Source of the DNA: Microdochium bolleyi
Lineage: Eukaryota > Ascomycota > Sordariomycetes > Xylariales > Microdochiaceae
Assembly (NCBI GenBank): GCA_001566295.1
Contig: KQ964278.1
Coordinates: 62,001-126,000 of the forward strand
DNA: 64,000 bases
Direction: 5' to 3'
Shown here piece after piece: positions 22,155 to 32,646 of this stretch. How positions within the stretch are numbered: the first letter of the stretch is position 1; each line of letters begins with the position of its first letter. Under the pieces are notes generated by a model. That model was not told the origin of the DNA. It saw only the letters and a list, made by a program, of their open reading frames with translations, and searched no databases. The position numbers and the translations under genes are program-made.

Positions 22155-22406
22155 ATGCAGTTCTCTACCATCATCGTCGCCCTCTTCGCTGGCGTTACCA
22201 TTGCCGCTCCTTCCGCCCCTATTGAGGCGCGCCAGAACGGCGCGGTAAGAGAGCCCATCAACTTGCTGAATTTCACACCCGTCACTGACTCAATACAGTG
22301 CGACCTTTGCCGTAAGGATTGCTTCTTCACCCCCGGCAGTAACGCTGCCTACGAGGGCTGCATAGCAAGCTGCAACAGCGGCCTCGGCTGTAGCCTCACC
22401 CCTTAA
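22155..22406 (+). CDS. Small secreted cysteine-rich protein
   Basis: Two exons, 22155-22244 and 22299-22406. They flank a 54-bp intron (GTAAGA donor, CTGAC branch, TACAG acceptor), giving 65 aa. Residues 1-18 are a clear signal peptide (MQFSTIIVALFAGVTIAA). A short propeptide ending at an EAR Kex2-like site follows. The mature part of about 40 residues has six cysteines (31, 34, 38, 51, 55, 61), spaced Cx2Cx3Cx12Cx3Cx5C, which would allow three disulfides. If the intron is retained the frame stays open and 18 residues are inserted before the first Cys. Size and pattern fit a secreted effector-like or antimicrobial-type peptide; no specific family is recognised. A solo LTR begins 26 bases after the stop. 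Confidence 0.75.
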   Translation: MQFSTIIVALFAGVTIAAPSAPIEARQNGAVREPINLLNFTPVTDSIQCDLCRKDCFFTPGSNAAYEGCIASCNSGLGCSLTP

Positions 22407-22431
22407 GGCCGCAAAGTCATCCGAACACATC

Positions 22432-22918
22432 TGTGACGACCCAAGCCAACAGGTTGATTGTTTGGGCTGCAGGAAGACAAGCAAGGTCGCAGGATCAAAC
22501 CAGGGACAAGGGGACAAGGGCAGGTCCTGTGGAAGGCAGCCCCCCCTCATTGTGTCAGCTACCTGACTCAGCAAGAGACCAGGAGCGGTGCCAAGACCTA
22601 ACGAACGGCACCGCACACAGCACCATGAACATCGTGCACAAAGGCAGGAAGCTGAAGGACCAAAGAGTATATAGCTTGGAGGATCTCCTAGATAGACAGT
22701 CCTTACCTGTGCACTTCAGCGATCAATCTAAGTATCATTCTCACGCATCACTTGAACCAGTCAATTGACGAGAGTGGTATCTCTTCCAAGAGACACGGCA
22801 ACACCCGAGAGACGAACAATATTCGACAGTTGTGATGTTGCGACGGCTTTACCTACTTATAGGACAGCAAACCCGAAGCCCAGTGCTCTGGACGACCCCC
22901 AGAGGCTGGATCGTGACA
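22432..22918 (+). mobile_element. Solo LTR, second copy
   Basis: 487 bp from TGTGACGACCC to GGATCGTGACA, the inverted counterpart of the LTR at 18405-18907. The flanking pentamers are ACATC and CCATG, which are not identical, so the target duplication has decayed or the element arose by ectopic recombination. A TATA-like GTATATAGC lies near 22667. No internal domain adjoins it. Confidence 0.7.
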
Positions 22919-23806
22919 CCATGATCCATTGAAAAGCAGCTCACGCGTGCTGACGTAGGAAGAACCTATCATCGTCGTCGATGTCGAAGGAGACCTCGTT
23001 TTTTCTCTGCATATTCCCGATGCTCCCTTCGCTGTCTGGCCGGAAGATGGATATAAAAACTCCGCGCCCAACCAATGCGCAAGGTCTCCATCTCCACGAT
23101 CATAGCTAGAAGATAGCAAGAGAAAGAAAAAGAAGGAAAAGAGAAAACAAGAGGCTGGGACGGATCACAAAGTGTCTTCCGTTATTCGAGCAAGACTGTG
23201 CACTAATCTTCTTGTATTAATAATATCTTATTACACAACCGATAGTTCTTTATTATCTAAACAATAGGAAATTATTATATAGCTAATACTAGCGTATTAG
23301 CTTTCCGATTACTAAAAGTTAAGTAACAACTTATTTGTAACTAACGTAGTCCTTATACAATTATACCTACAATAGCCTTTATAGCTTACCCTTATATCTA
23401 GCTTATTGGTATAGCCTTATTTATCCTACCTTATAGTTTAAATAACCCCGTACTAGTCCTAGTCGTTATATATTTATATTCAAAGGGATATCCCATAGTC
23501 GGCATTAGCTGCTAATCTAGTAAGGGAAAATTCGCTCTACCACTAGTGATTATGCTACTAAACCATTGATGCTGTGTTCAGTCAGCCTCTTATCATCGGT
23601 TCTATATGACATGCTCTACAAATGGCTGGCAAGTCACTTCGACTGAATCAGCTATAGACATGTGTACGTCGCGGTACATAACGATAACATACACGATAGA
23701 ACCATTCTCTACGCGATCTCTAGAGGCTAGTAAGCTTAAAGGTTGCCCCTGAGACATAGCGGGCTCTGACTTCAATAGACCTGGAGGATCAGATCTTCTA
23801 CTTGAT
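22919..23806. other. AT-rich gene-free region, RIP-like
   Basis: Bases 23200-23490 are strongly AT-rich with many TA steps, as expected of repeat-induced point mutation. Part of the stretch is the second tRNA-like repeat copy. No gene is seen. Confidence 0.6.
23502..23700 (-). repeat. Dispersed repeat copy 2, with tRNA-like head
   Basis: Same orientation as 19376-19565. On the minus strand, 23572-23502 is a 71-base tRNA-sized unit beginning GCATCAATGGTTTAGTAG and ending in partly complementary CTAATGC, but it has no B-box. Differences from copy 1 include many transitions. Confidence 0.4.
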
Positions 23807-24970
23807 CTAGATCCTTCTCCTCTTCCTCATATGGCGAGGAGGCGGATGTACAGACCACCAAACATCGTCGAGATCGTTATCGATCTGGCTCTCCTCGTCC
23901 AAAAGTCCCGTGGCGAGACTTCCCCCTGCTCCATCATCAGCTTCTACCAGCTGTGCTCTTTGCACGAATCGTGTTAGAGTCCCCATACTTGTGATCTGCC
24001 TATCGACTACAGGCCAGAGCTCTCCTATAAGCACTTCGGCAGCGACCTTGAAGACTGGCTTGTACCAACTTCGCTCGTTGCTTGCCCCAGCCTCGCTTGC
24101 GTCATTTGCATCGTCTTCGGGGCCAAGCTCGTCCTCCGCTGCTACAGCCAGCAGGAAAGGCGCATCCGGTCGCCAGTACTTGCCGGGTGTCGTCGCTCTT
24201 GCCAACACGGAGCCAACACTGCTCGCATTTGCGACAAGAAAGAGCGGTTGGTCGAGCCCTGCAGGCAGATTCTGTTGCTCATGGTCTCCGCTTGCTCTCA
24301 TCTCTCGGTATCTGGATCGGAGATAGTTGAGCATGGCTGCGCTGTCTGGTTTCTCGTCTGCTGCCGCTGCTATCTCGACCCACTTGATCGCGAAACTGCT
24401 GCGAGCCTCGTTGACTTCGTCGAGTGGGTGTCCTTCGTCGACTGCGGTGTTGAATGGCGCCTCGATGATCTCTCGTGCTGCATTTTGAAATTCCTCTCGT
24501 TGCCGTTGCTGGGCGCTTTCATCGCCGTCGCCACAACTGGGCGTTGTACCCACTGTCGCAGCAGGAGACAGGTAGAACGCCACGAACCCCCATGGCTGGC
24601 CGCGATAGTATTGCCTCCATGATTTGAGCCACTCGGGCGGTCTAAAGGACACTTCTGGGGCACTAACAACGGATTGCTGCTGTTGTTGAGCGGCGTCTGT
24701 TGCTGCTTCTTTCTCCTGCTGCTGCTTCTTCTTCTTCTGTTCCTCCTTCATGATGCGCAATTGCTCCTGCCACACGACACGAGCCAGGTCTCCGAGGCCA
24801 TCTTGGCCAAGCACATCTCGTAGACCGGCCTGCATCTTGGCGCGCTCCTCGTCAGACAGGGACGCATTGTCCTCGGCCGTGGCGCGGGCGAAGCGAGCAA
24901 AGTCCCAGCCGGGAGGCCAGTATGAGCTCGAGGCGTCCGAGTAGGCCGATAGGGCATTTGGTGGTGCCAT
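23807..24970 (-). CDS. Uncharacterised fungal protein with Gln/Lys-rich coiled segment
   Basis: Single exon, 387 aa from MAPPNALSAYSDASSS at 24970. The frame is open to an earlier ATG at 25096, but that extension crosses a 14-bp tandem repeat and is unlikely to be translated. Residues about 25-75 are helical (WPPGWDFARFARATAEDNASL). Residues about 75-105 are a Lys/Gln/Ala-rich probable coiled coil. From about 110 there is a globular part with many Trp (PPEWLKSWRQYYRGQPWGFVAFY, SSFAIKWVEI, WYKPVFKVAAEVLIGELWPVVD). A basic C-terminal RKRRRI could be nuclear-type. There is no signal peptide, transmembrane segment or recognisable catalytic motif. The smooth codon usage and long frame support a real gene. 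Confidence 0.7.
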   Translation of the reverse strand: MAPPNALSAYSDASSSYWPPGWDFARFARATAEDNASLSDEERAKMQAGLRDVLGQDGLGDLARVVWQEQLRIMKEEQKKKKQQQEKEAATDAAQQQQQSVVSAPEVSFRPPEWLKSWRQYYRGQPWGFVAFYLSPAATVGTTPSCGDGDESAQQRQREEFQNAAREIIEAPFNTAVDEGHPLDEVNEARSSFAIKWVEIAAAADEKPDSAAMLNYLRSRYREMRASGDHEQQNLPAGLDQPLFLVANASSVGSVLARATTPGKYWRPDAPFLLAVAAEDELGPEDDANDASEAGASNERSWYKPVFKVAAEVLIGELWPVVDRQITSMGTLTRFVQRAQLVEADDGAGGSLATGLLDEESQIDNDLDDVWWSVHPPPRHMRKRRRI

Positions 24971-25452
24971 CTTGTGTTGTGTGGCTGGTGGTCGGATCTG
25001 ACGATTGTCGAAGGAGCAAGTGGTGGATGGCCGGTGGTGGATGGCCGGTGGTGGATGGTCGACACTGCTTGATCGGCACTGCTGCTTGGCCGTCATAGTG
25101 GGGCGGGTAAAAGCGGGGGCATCTCACCGGCTCGAATGCCAGGTGCTCGGGAATACATCAGGCAAGTAAATCCCGATGTTCAGATGCACAAAGTCCTAAG
25201 ACCTTGATATTGAGACAATGTTCATACCACGGGGTCTAATGAATAGGTGGTCCCTCGTATGCTGCAGAGAGTGTCCCGCCGACTGACTGATCGTGGACAC
25301 AGCCGGAGACCTCGCACATGCGAACATGTAACTCCCATTGGCACCTGTAGGACGACACGGCGCTCAGTGCAAGGAATTCTAGTTCCTCTTGGTAATCCCC
25401 ATCCCTACACAATACCACAAAAACAGCAAAAAAATACAAAAATCAAAAAGAA
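24971..25452. other. Intergenic with a 14-bp tandem repeat
   Basis: Three tandem copies of a 14-bp unit (TGGTGGATGGCCGG) lie at 25021-25062, in the leader of the preceding gene. Otherwise nothing. Confidence 0.6.
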
Positions 25453-25572
25453 AACATACAACACCGGGGATTCGCTGGTCGTCACCGACCCAACTACTGA
25501 TCCGGCGGTATCGAGCTTGTGTACAGGGGAGCGGACGGGACCCTCAATTTTCTCGATCCTATGGTCGTATGT
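25453..25572 (-). rRNA. 5S ribosomal RNA (dispersed copy 1)
   Basis: The minus strand begins ACATACGACCATAGGATCGA and ends GTGTTGTATGT before a T-run, about 120 nt. It has the fungal 5S hallmarks: CCCGTCCGCTC in the loop B/C region and the internal control box around GGTGACGACCAGCGAATCCC. Nearly identical to 62825-62944 on the other strand. Transcribed by RNA polymerase III. Confidence 0.9.
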
Positions 25573-25960
25573 ACTAGATAGTGGTGTTGTTGGCCTCTCT
25601 ATACGTTGTGGAACCTTCTGGTGACTGCTTACTTAGTCCTTGAGCAAGGGGGGAGGGTATACTATACTGGAACAAGTTTGCGGAATCTGGTGTACAGCCG
25701 TCAAGAGATAGCGACAGGAATGAAGCTCTACACCTCTACAACCACAGAAGCTAGGTCTAGTGCTATAGCTAGAAATAATTAGTACTTCCGGGTTTTCTAT
25801 CAGTAGTACACTCTCGCTGTTAGAATTCTCATCTTTGGCTGTACATATCGTCGATTGTGAAGATTTTGCAATTTTGTATCATGGCGTATTAGACATGTTG
25901 ATACTAAACTCCCTATTAGGAACGCAACAGCAGCCCGGACCAACACAGCTAAAGTCCCTC
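25573..25960. other. Intergenic
   Basis: About 390 bases upstream of the 5S gene and downstream of the carboxypeptidase gene; it holds presumed flanking signals only. Confidence 0.5.
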
Positions 25961-27685
25961 TCAGTTGCCATAAGCGCCCTTCTGTGTGGTGAAATCGCCC
26001 TTCTCCGTGAGACTGTCGATCCTGCCGAGCAGGAACTCGAGCTGGCGATATGCCGCGCTCGGCTGGTACTGCGGCACCATGTGCCCGCTCAGATACGTCT
26101 CGACCCAGGTGAACCCGCGCTCCGTGTGGACGATACCCATCTCGCCTGACGCGGCCAGCGTCTCGGGGCTGGCCTCCGGGTGGTAGGGGACAAACAGCTT
26201 GTCCTTTCCTGGCTCCTGCTGGAAACCCTGCTTCCCACCCCACGTCATGTTCTGGATCGCCAGCCGCGCGCCCATGTCAATGAGGACATAGTCGAGGTTT
26301 CCGTGAGCCAGGATGGTACGCTCGGACCGCTCGATGACGCTCGGGTACACCGACCACGCCGAGGGTGCAGAATTGTCGTTCGTCAGCACGTTGTTGACGC
26401 ACTCGCTCCATTCCTGCGTGGGTGCGTTGATGGCCTTCTGCACGTCGGTGCGGTTGAAGTAGATCTCTGCACCGGCGGGCAGGTAGTCAAACGAGCCGGG
26501 GAACCCGAGAACATCCCATAGCACGGGGCAGGTGGTGGCGATCTGATAGTAGTCGAAGCACGGGTTGGTGAGCATCACGGCGTTTGCGATCTGTGTCCAC
26601 AGATCGCATCCAGTGTCGCTTGACGCTACGGCGGGGTCGGGGAATTTGCCCTTCGGCGGAGGGTAGGTGAGATGCTTGTCGACGTAGTCCTTGAAGCCGC
26701 ATGATTTGTAGCGCTTGTGGATGTCGGCGGTGAACGAGTCGTTGAGGGCAAAGAGCCCAGCCCACTTGTCGACGTAAGGCACGGCGACCACGTCGGTCTG
26801 CAGCTCTTGGTTGCCAATGACAGGGTCATAGATCAATGTGCCTTTGACGTTGAAAATCTCCTTGTCCTTTCGGTCAAGCATTGCGCCGGCAATGTACGGC
26901 ACGTAGAAGCCAGCATAGCTCTCGCCCGTTACGTACACCTTTTTGCCCTGGAGCGCAAAAGTTTCGACAAAGTTCTTGAAGAAGCCGAGGAACTCCTTTG
27001 CAACATCGTCTTCGTCCTTCTCGGTAGGTTCGCCTTGCGAGAAACCCACTCCAACCGGCTGCTCAACCCAGATCTGTGCTTGGTCATGCATGTTAGGGAC
27101 CGTCGTCTGGTGTTCAAAAGAGCGGCGGGACGCACCATGTTTGTCAGGTTGGCCCATGTCCAATAGTTCTTGGTTGGCTTGTAAGTGCCGTACTGCCAGG
27201 TGAAAGGGCCGTTCTCCTGCAAGAAACCTTCCAGGGAGCTGCAACCCGGTCCACCGTTGAGCCAGATGACAATGTCATCCTTGCCCTGCGGGTTCGCGGT
27301 GGGGAAGAACCAAAAGTACAACGAGCGTGACTTGTCTGCACCCGTAGGCATGAGACCCGCATAAGACTCGCCAATATCGAAGTCGACATCTGGAATGCCT
27401 GTACCATTGACAATGTACTCTGGTGATAGATTACGGTTCGTTAGCAAGAGTAGCAGAGGGAGGACGGCAGGCAAATGTTCACTTACTGGTTGTATTGGCA
27501 TTGTGTGGGATCAAAGGCTCTGGCCTCGACGGGGTTGTGGGATAGCCTCTGGCGGCCGCGGGACGTGGCACCTGTGGATGGCTGAGAACCCTCTTCGCGT
27601 GAGCTGGGCCGACGTGCTCGAGACCACGAGCAGCAGCCAGAGCAGCGGCAAGCACGCCCGACACAAAGATGGGAAGAGAACGCAT
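25961..27685 (-). CDS. Secreted or vacuolar serine carboxypeptidase (peptidase family S10)
   Basis: Three exons, 27685-27487, 27419-27136 and 27073-25961. The introns are 67 bp (GTAAGT donor, TTGCTAAC branch, CACCAG) and 62 bp (GTGCGT donor, CCTAACATG branch, CACAG), giving 531 aa. A signal peptide is seen at 1-20 (MRSLPIFVSGVLAAALAAARG). The oxyanion and substrate motif WLNGGPGCSSLEG is followed by the nucleophile Ser213 in GESYAG, Asp422 in HGNLDYVL and His492 in SGHMVPQ, a complete triad. N-glycosylation sequons are present (for example NLT, NMT, NRT). It removes C-terminal amino acids, usually at acid pH. The length is normal for secreted S10 enzymes. There is no vacuolar sorting signal that I can identify, so secretion is more likely. 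Divergent from the MFS gene at 29044. Confidence 0.93.
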
Positions 27686-29043
27686 CGCAATGGCAGGAGA
27701 TGACTCTAACGACCAAGAACCAAAAGAGACGCCAGAGGGGCAAGACTGCGGATTTATGTGAGGAACGGCTTTCGACAGAGTTCCCGTTGTAAACGCTGCG
27801 TGGAGAGATGACGTGGACGAGCAAGGTGGGTATGCAGCACCTTCCTTGCTTGGCAAAAGCTTGTTCGCGCCTTGTGAAGCCGGGGTCCCTGTCCCGTCTG
27901 TTGATGGTTGCGTTCGGACTGACAAATTTGGGTCTCCCGAGGCCGCCCCAACACCTACCTTCCTAAGACAGTTGGAACGATGGTTATCAAGGCACTAGGT
28001 CTCCGCTCAGGGGCATGGGCCACTCCAACCACGCGCTGCGTGCTCCATAAATGGGTACCGGACTTGCCGGCCTCCCCCATGAGCTAAAATGTTTATCAAG
28101 TGCCGCATTGCCGCCTGAGTTCAAACAGGCTTCAGTCATGAATGAACCGGGCAAGGGCCGCACTCCCCTCTGAGAAGGTTCATCATGTCTAGGTCTGGGA
28201 ACGTCGACCGCGGCACTTGTTGCTTCTCCACCCAGCCTCACTCCTTGCAAGGTCCTGGGCCTTGTTTCCTTTTATCCTATTTCCCTTTCCTTTCTTCCCA
28301 CGACATTTGTTCAAACCCCTCTAGCCAAGTACTTCATTGTCTTCATTCAGCAGCAGGAGCGAATGATTGGCAATGAGATAGGCGACAGGGTGCTTCTCAA
28401 CGTAGCATGTGTGACAGTGCCCCGAGCTGTACATACGGGGTCAACATTCTGCGGCTCCATGGTGCTCAGAAGTCGTGCAATGTGCTCTCGGTCTTGAAAA
28501 TTCCTTGTATACGGAAACTTGTGTGGCACGGCCATCTCTACATATTTTTATGCTAGAAAAACTGGGATGGCATTGGTGGCTTCACACCCCCAAGACAGTG
28601 AGGTTTGGTAGGGTCGACTTCATCAGCTCACACATCGTGCACAACGCAATACCCACGCAGATTGTGATTGTGTACGAAACGAAATTTGGTGCTCATTAAC
28701 AGATTGGAACATGTTGAGGGTTTGAGATTGTTATAGCCGCGATTAAGATCTTCCATAGTCTCGCTCTATAATTATGTGTACCGCAGCGCGCCAAGCAATC
28801 GGGCTCCTTGCAATCCCCCCACTAAAACCGTCTCGGTGTGAATCATCGGCGTCGTCTTTGTACCCACTTAATTGCTTGCCAATTTCGCCGTGTCGTGTTG
28901 GTTGACAATTGTGATGTGGATTATTGGTCAGCCTCCATAAAGGCTACCCTATCTCTTTTCGATGCCTCCTAGGCCTTTCTCGACCTTCATCTCCCATGTG
29001 ATACCGGCGTCTACGGAGGATCTCCAAGGGAATCAAATCATCA
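27686..29043. other. Divergent promoter region
   Basis: About 1.36 kb between the carboxypeptidase and MFS transporter starts. No further gene or repeat is seen. Confidence 0.6.
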
Positions 29044-30810
29044 ATGGAGAATCAAGCGCCTTCCAGCGCTTTTGCTCTCAATGGCGGCGTCCTCGATGAC
29101 AAGTCAACTCCAGCTGCCGTGCCGCCGAGCACAGCGTCCGAGATCGTTGCTTTTACGCTAGACGATCCAGACGACCCATTCAATTGGTCCGCAGTAAGCC
29201 ACTCAAAACCTCCAGTTGCTGACTCTGACAGTGACTGACAGGTACACTAGCGCAAGAAGCTCTTTGTTGTGCTGGTGGGCATCATCGCCGTCCTCAACAG
29301 TGTCTTTGACTCCTCGTTGCCCAGTGGTGCGATTGACTTCATCACCGAGGAATTCGGTGTGACTGACCCTGTTCAACATGCCCTCCCCATTTCGATTTAT
29401 CTTGTCGGCTATATCCTGGGGCCTCTCTTCTTCTCTCCGCTGAGTGAGACCTACGGGCGACGGATCATCATGGTCCCAAGCTTCGGCTTGTTCACCGTAT
29501 TCACTCTGGGCTGTGCTCTGGCCAAAGACTGGCCATCGTTTCTGGTGTTCCGCCTCATCTGCGGTATCAACGCATCAAGCGCCATTGCCATCACTAGCGG
29601 CATCTACGCCGACATCTACGCCGACCCCGTGGTCCGTGGTCGAGCCATTGCCCTGTTTATTTCGGTCAGAACTCTTGTCATTCACCAAGTCATGGAAGTC
29701 TGGCGCTGACATGACGATTCTAGGCTACTTCGTTTGGACCTCAGCTGGCGCCCCTCGTTTCCGGGGCTGTGGCTCCTGTCGGCTGGCGCTGGGCTTTCTG
29801 GATCGGCTTTATCATCCTAGGCGTGTCCTGCGTGCCCATGCTCTTTTTGCCAGAGACATTCAAGCCGGTGATTCTACGGAAACGCGCCATTCGATTGAGG
29901 AAAGAAAACCCGCATCGCCAGTTCTACGCGCCCATTGAGCTTCAGCAGCGCAGCACCAAGGATATCATCACTGTGACACTGGCACGTCCAATCACAATGC
30001 TGATCTGGGAGCCGATTGTGCTCTTCAGCAGCTTATACCTGGCCTTTGCCAGTGCAATCTTCTGTAAGTTAAAAATCAACAACCCCCCACGATAACGCTG
30101 AAGTTACTGACTAACATTCGCTTAGTCCTCCTTTTCGAGGCATATCCCATAATTTTCCATGGTACATACAAGATGAATCCCGTTGGGGCCGGACTCGCTT
30201 TCCTACCCAGTATGTCTCCCCACTACCCCCCTTATCTCAGTCAGAACCTGTGATCGCACACCTGCTAAAGTCGTCCGCCTTCGCAGTCGCTGCCGGTTCG
30301 ATCTTGGCTTTCTTCATCTCGATGGCATGGGACGCCTACTTCCGACGCGCGCACCACAACGGCCGCGCCTTCGCCAGCATCAAGGAGTACGAGCGCATGC
30401 CGCTCGCCTGCCTCGGCTCCGTCTGCTACGTCGTGGCCATCTTCTGGCTCGGCTGGACCGTCTCGCCGGACATACACCCGGCCGTGCCCATGCTCTCCGG
30501 TGTGCCCTTCGGCACGGGATTCGTGCTCATCTTCATTGCGCTGCTCAACTACATGACCGACGCGTATCGCGAGTACGCCGCCAGCGCGGCAGCCGCCGCG
30601 AGCTGCACGCGCAGCGTCTTTGGCGCGCTGCTGCCGCTGGCGGGGCCGGCCATGTACGGGACTCTGGGTATCCCTTGGGGCATGAGCCTGCTCGGATTTC
30701 TGAGTTTGGTGCTGGGTCTGGTTCCATTTGCTTTCATACGATATGGCGAGCGCATCAGGCTTGCGAGTAAGCTGTGCCAGCAGTATGCGCTGGAACAAGC
30801 CGCAAAATGA
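29044..30810 (+). CDS. MFS multidrug-type transporter (DHA1-like)
   Basis: Five exons, 29044-29193, 29251-29664, 29724-30063, 30126-30209 and 30287-30810, give 503 aa. The donors are GTAAGC, GTCAGA, GTAAGT and GTATGT. All joins keep frame and restore family motifs such as FISATSFGPQLAPLVSG. After a hydrophilic N-terminus with DPDDPFNWS (typical of this fungal group), twelve membrane segments can be traced. Motif A is SPLSETYGRR between TM2 and TM3. The RGRAIALF element of TM5 precedes VGWRWAFWI in TM6, and FLPETF ends the first half. The family exports drugs, polyamines or metabolites by proton antiport at the plasma membrane; the substrate here is unknown. No biosynthetic cluster genes adjoin it. 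Confidence 0.9.
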
Positions 30811-32646
30811 CCATCGAGCTTGTTCATATCCTTTCTTGTAGATTATGGACGGCCAAGTTGCCCCAAACATGGCAGTCGACGTGCTCAAATTGTTGTTTTC
30901 TCCACGGGAGTAGATTCATGAGGCACCGGCAGGCCAGGATGAGGACACGCAGATGTGAAGTCTCTTAAAGGAGGAGGGCGACACTGCAAGGATATGGAAA
31001 CAAGTAATCCCGCAACCGGCTGAGTCGAGGTAGAGTCTCCAAGCATGGGCCCAGGTTTTGTGCCTGCGACGAGCTTTCCATTCTCGGTGGCCGGCTCCAG
31101 AAGCGCCCGTTGAACTCGCTGGTCAAGGCCCTAACCTGTCCCCGTTTATCAATACAAACACCATGTTGCCCAGATCTCTCCGTGCACCGTGGTCTGCTGT
31201 CTGTGTAGCATCGACAAATTTTGCGGTCTTGCTACATGCCGCCTTTTCTTGGCAGGTTCATCTAACGGCCACAGGATCATTCGCCACCTCCCCGGCTTCC
31301 GATCCAATGTTCTTTTATCCTTCATGCTGATATCTCTGACCCTGGTCACCGGACGTCGTTCTGATTTGCATACCCCGCAGAAGCAGACTCACACGTGGAC
31401 CGACGAGCAGCTGGGTGGTTCCTCCATGAGAGGGTGGCAAAGCAGCCGGCCCAATATCTGGCAGCCCAGTATGGAAGGCCAACAACGAGACACAGCCCCG
31501 GGACGACAGGCATAACACCCCGGCCCTCCCCGGGGCCGAGTGGATGCGTTCCTCGTTAGGTGGTGTTGCTGAAAGTATGGATGAGGTCCGTACCCTGGAT
31601 CGAAGGATACAAGCAACCGCAACTGGAACACAGGCTCCGACATTACCGACAACGAGTGCGCCAACCGTCTCGGTGATGAGATCTGGGACTGCGCTAAATG
31701 GCAAGTCGGAGATCGACGGCTGGTTCATTCGGTGGGTTGAGACTGCTTGGTCCCCACCCACTTTGCCTGAGCGTTCGCCCCGTGATTCGTTCTTCTGCTC
31801 CAGGCATCCGCCAACGAGTGAACTTTGGCATCGATGCACAGCTTGAGGCCCCCGCCTTGATGTCTCGACCATATTTCGTGTCCATCGCGACTAGACGATA
31901 TGCTGTTCTGAGCTGTTGCTCAGTATGCAATTTCAGCCCGCCATGCATGGGATAGATCAGGTTTGTAAAAGTCTCGCAAGATGTCCCAGTCCACCATTGC
32001 AATCCATGCAAGTGCAAAGCCACCGGCCCTTTTCTCTGTCAGCAACACGTGTCATATCGTGCTAGAATAAACCGGAAGTCCCACTCCTGGCTCAGCACAA
32101 TTACTTGATGTTACGGTTTGCTTTGCAAAAGCCTATGGGGACAGACAGGGCTCAGCTTACGGAGTACAATGCGGCGCATTACTTGCATGCAGTCTGACCT
32201 TTAGCCCGCCACTTTCAGCCCAAACCGGGGTTTAGCTTGGACCCTGCAGGTCAAGCGTCCCCCGGATCCCCAATGACAACTGCCGCTCCAGCCCACAGTA
32301 AGCTCGTTTTTGTCTTCAATAGTGCAGGGGACTAGACCCGACCTGCTGACAGGCTTGTCCTCAGCCGTCTTGGGACGTACGTGCCGCGCCGTGCCGCGCT
32401 GGTCTGGGCTCGGCTTGCGGCTCGTGGTTGGTGGTCGACATGGGTGGCTTGCGCCGGTCAGAGTCGTCCTTTCAGCTCTCTGCAAGGAGAGACCGCTGGG
32501 CAATGAAGCGTGCATGGGCGTTCTGGCCGGGCATAAAGCATGAGGCTGCCCCGTTCCTGTGCTCGTTCGCCTGGTTCCGAATCATTCCAAGTCCTAGCAA
32601 GTTCCAAGTCCAGCCCTGATTACTCAAACATACACACATACCATCA
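30811..32646. other. Intergenic, no gene seen
   Basis: About 1.8 kb between the transporter and the DUF2235 gene. Open frames on both strands at 31.2-31.9 kb overlap each other and look non-coding. Confidence 0.55.

Noticed and set aside
24971..25096. N-terminal extension of the 23.8 kb gene to an ATG at 25096
   Set aside because: It translates a 14-bp tandem repeat (HHRPSTT-like); the downstream ATG at 24970 has better protein-like sequence.
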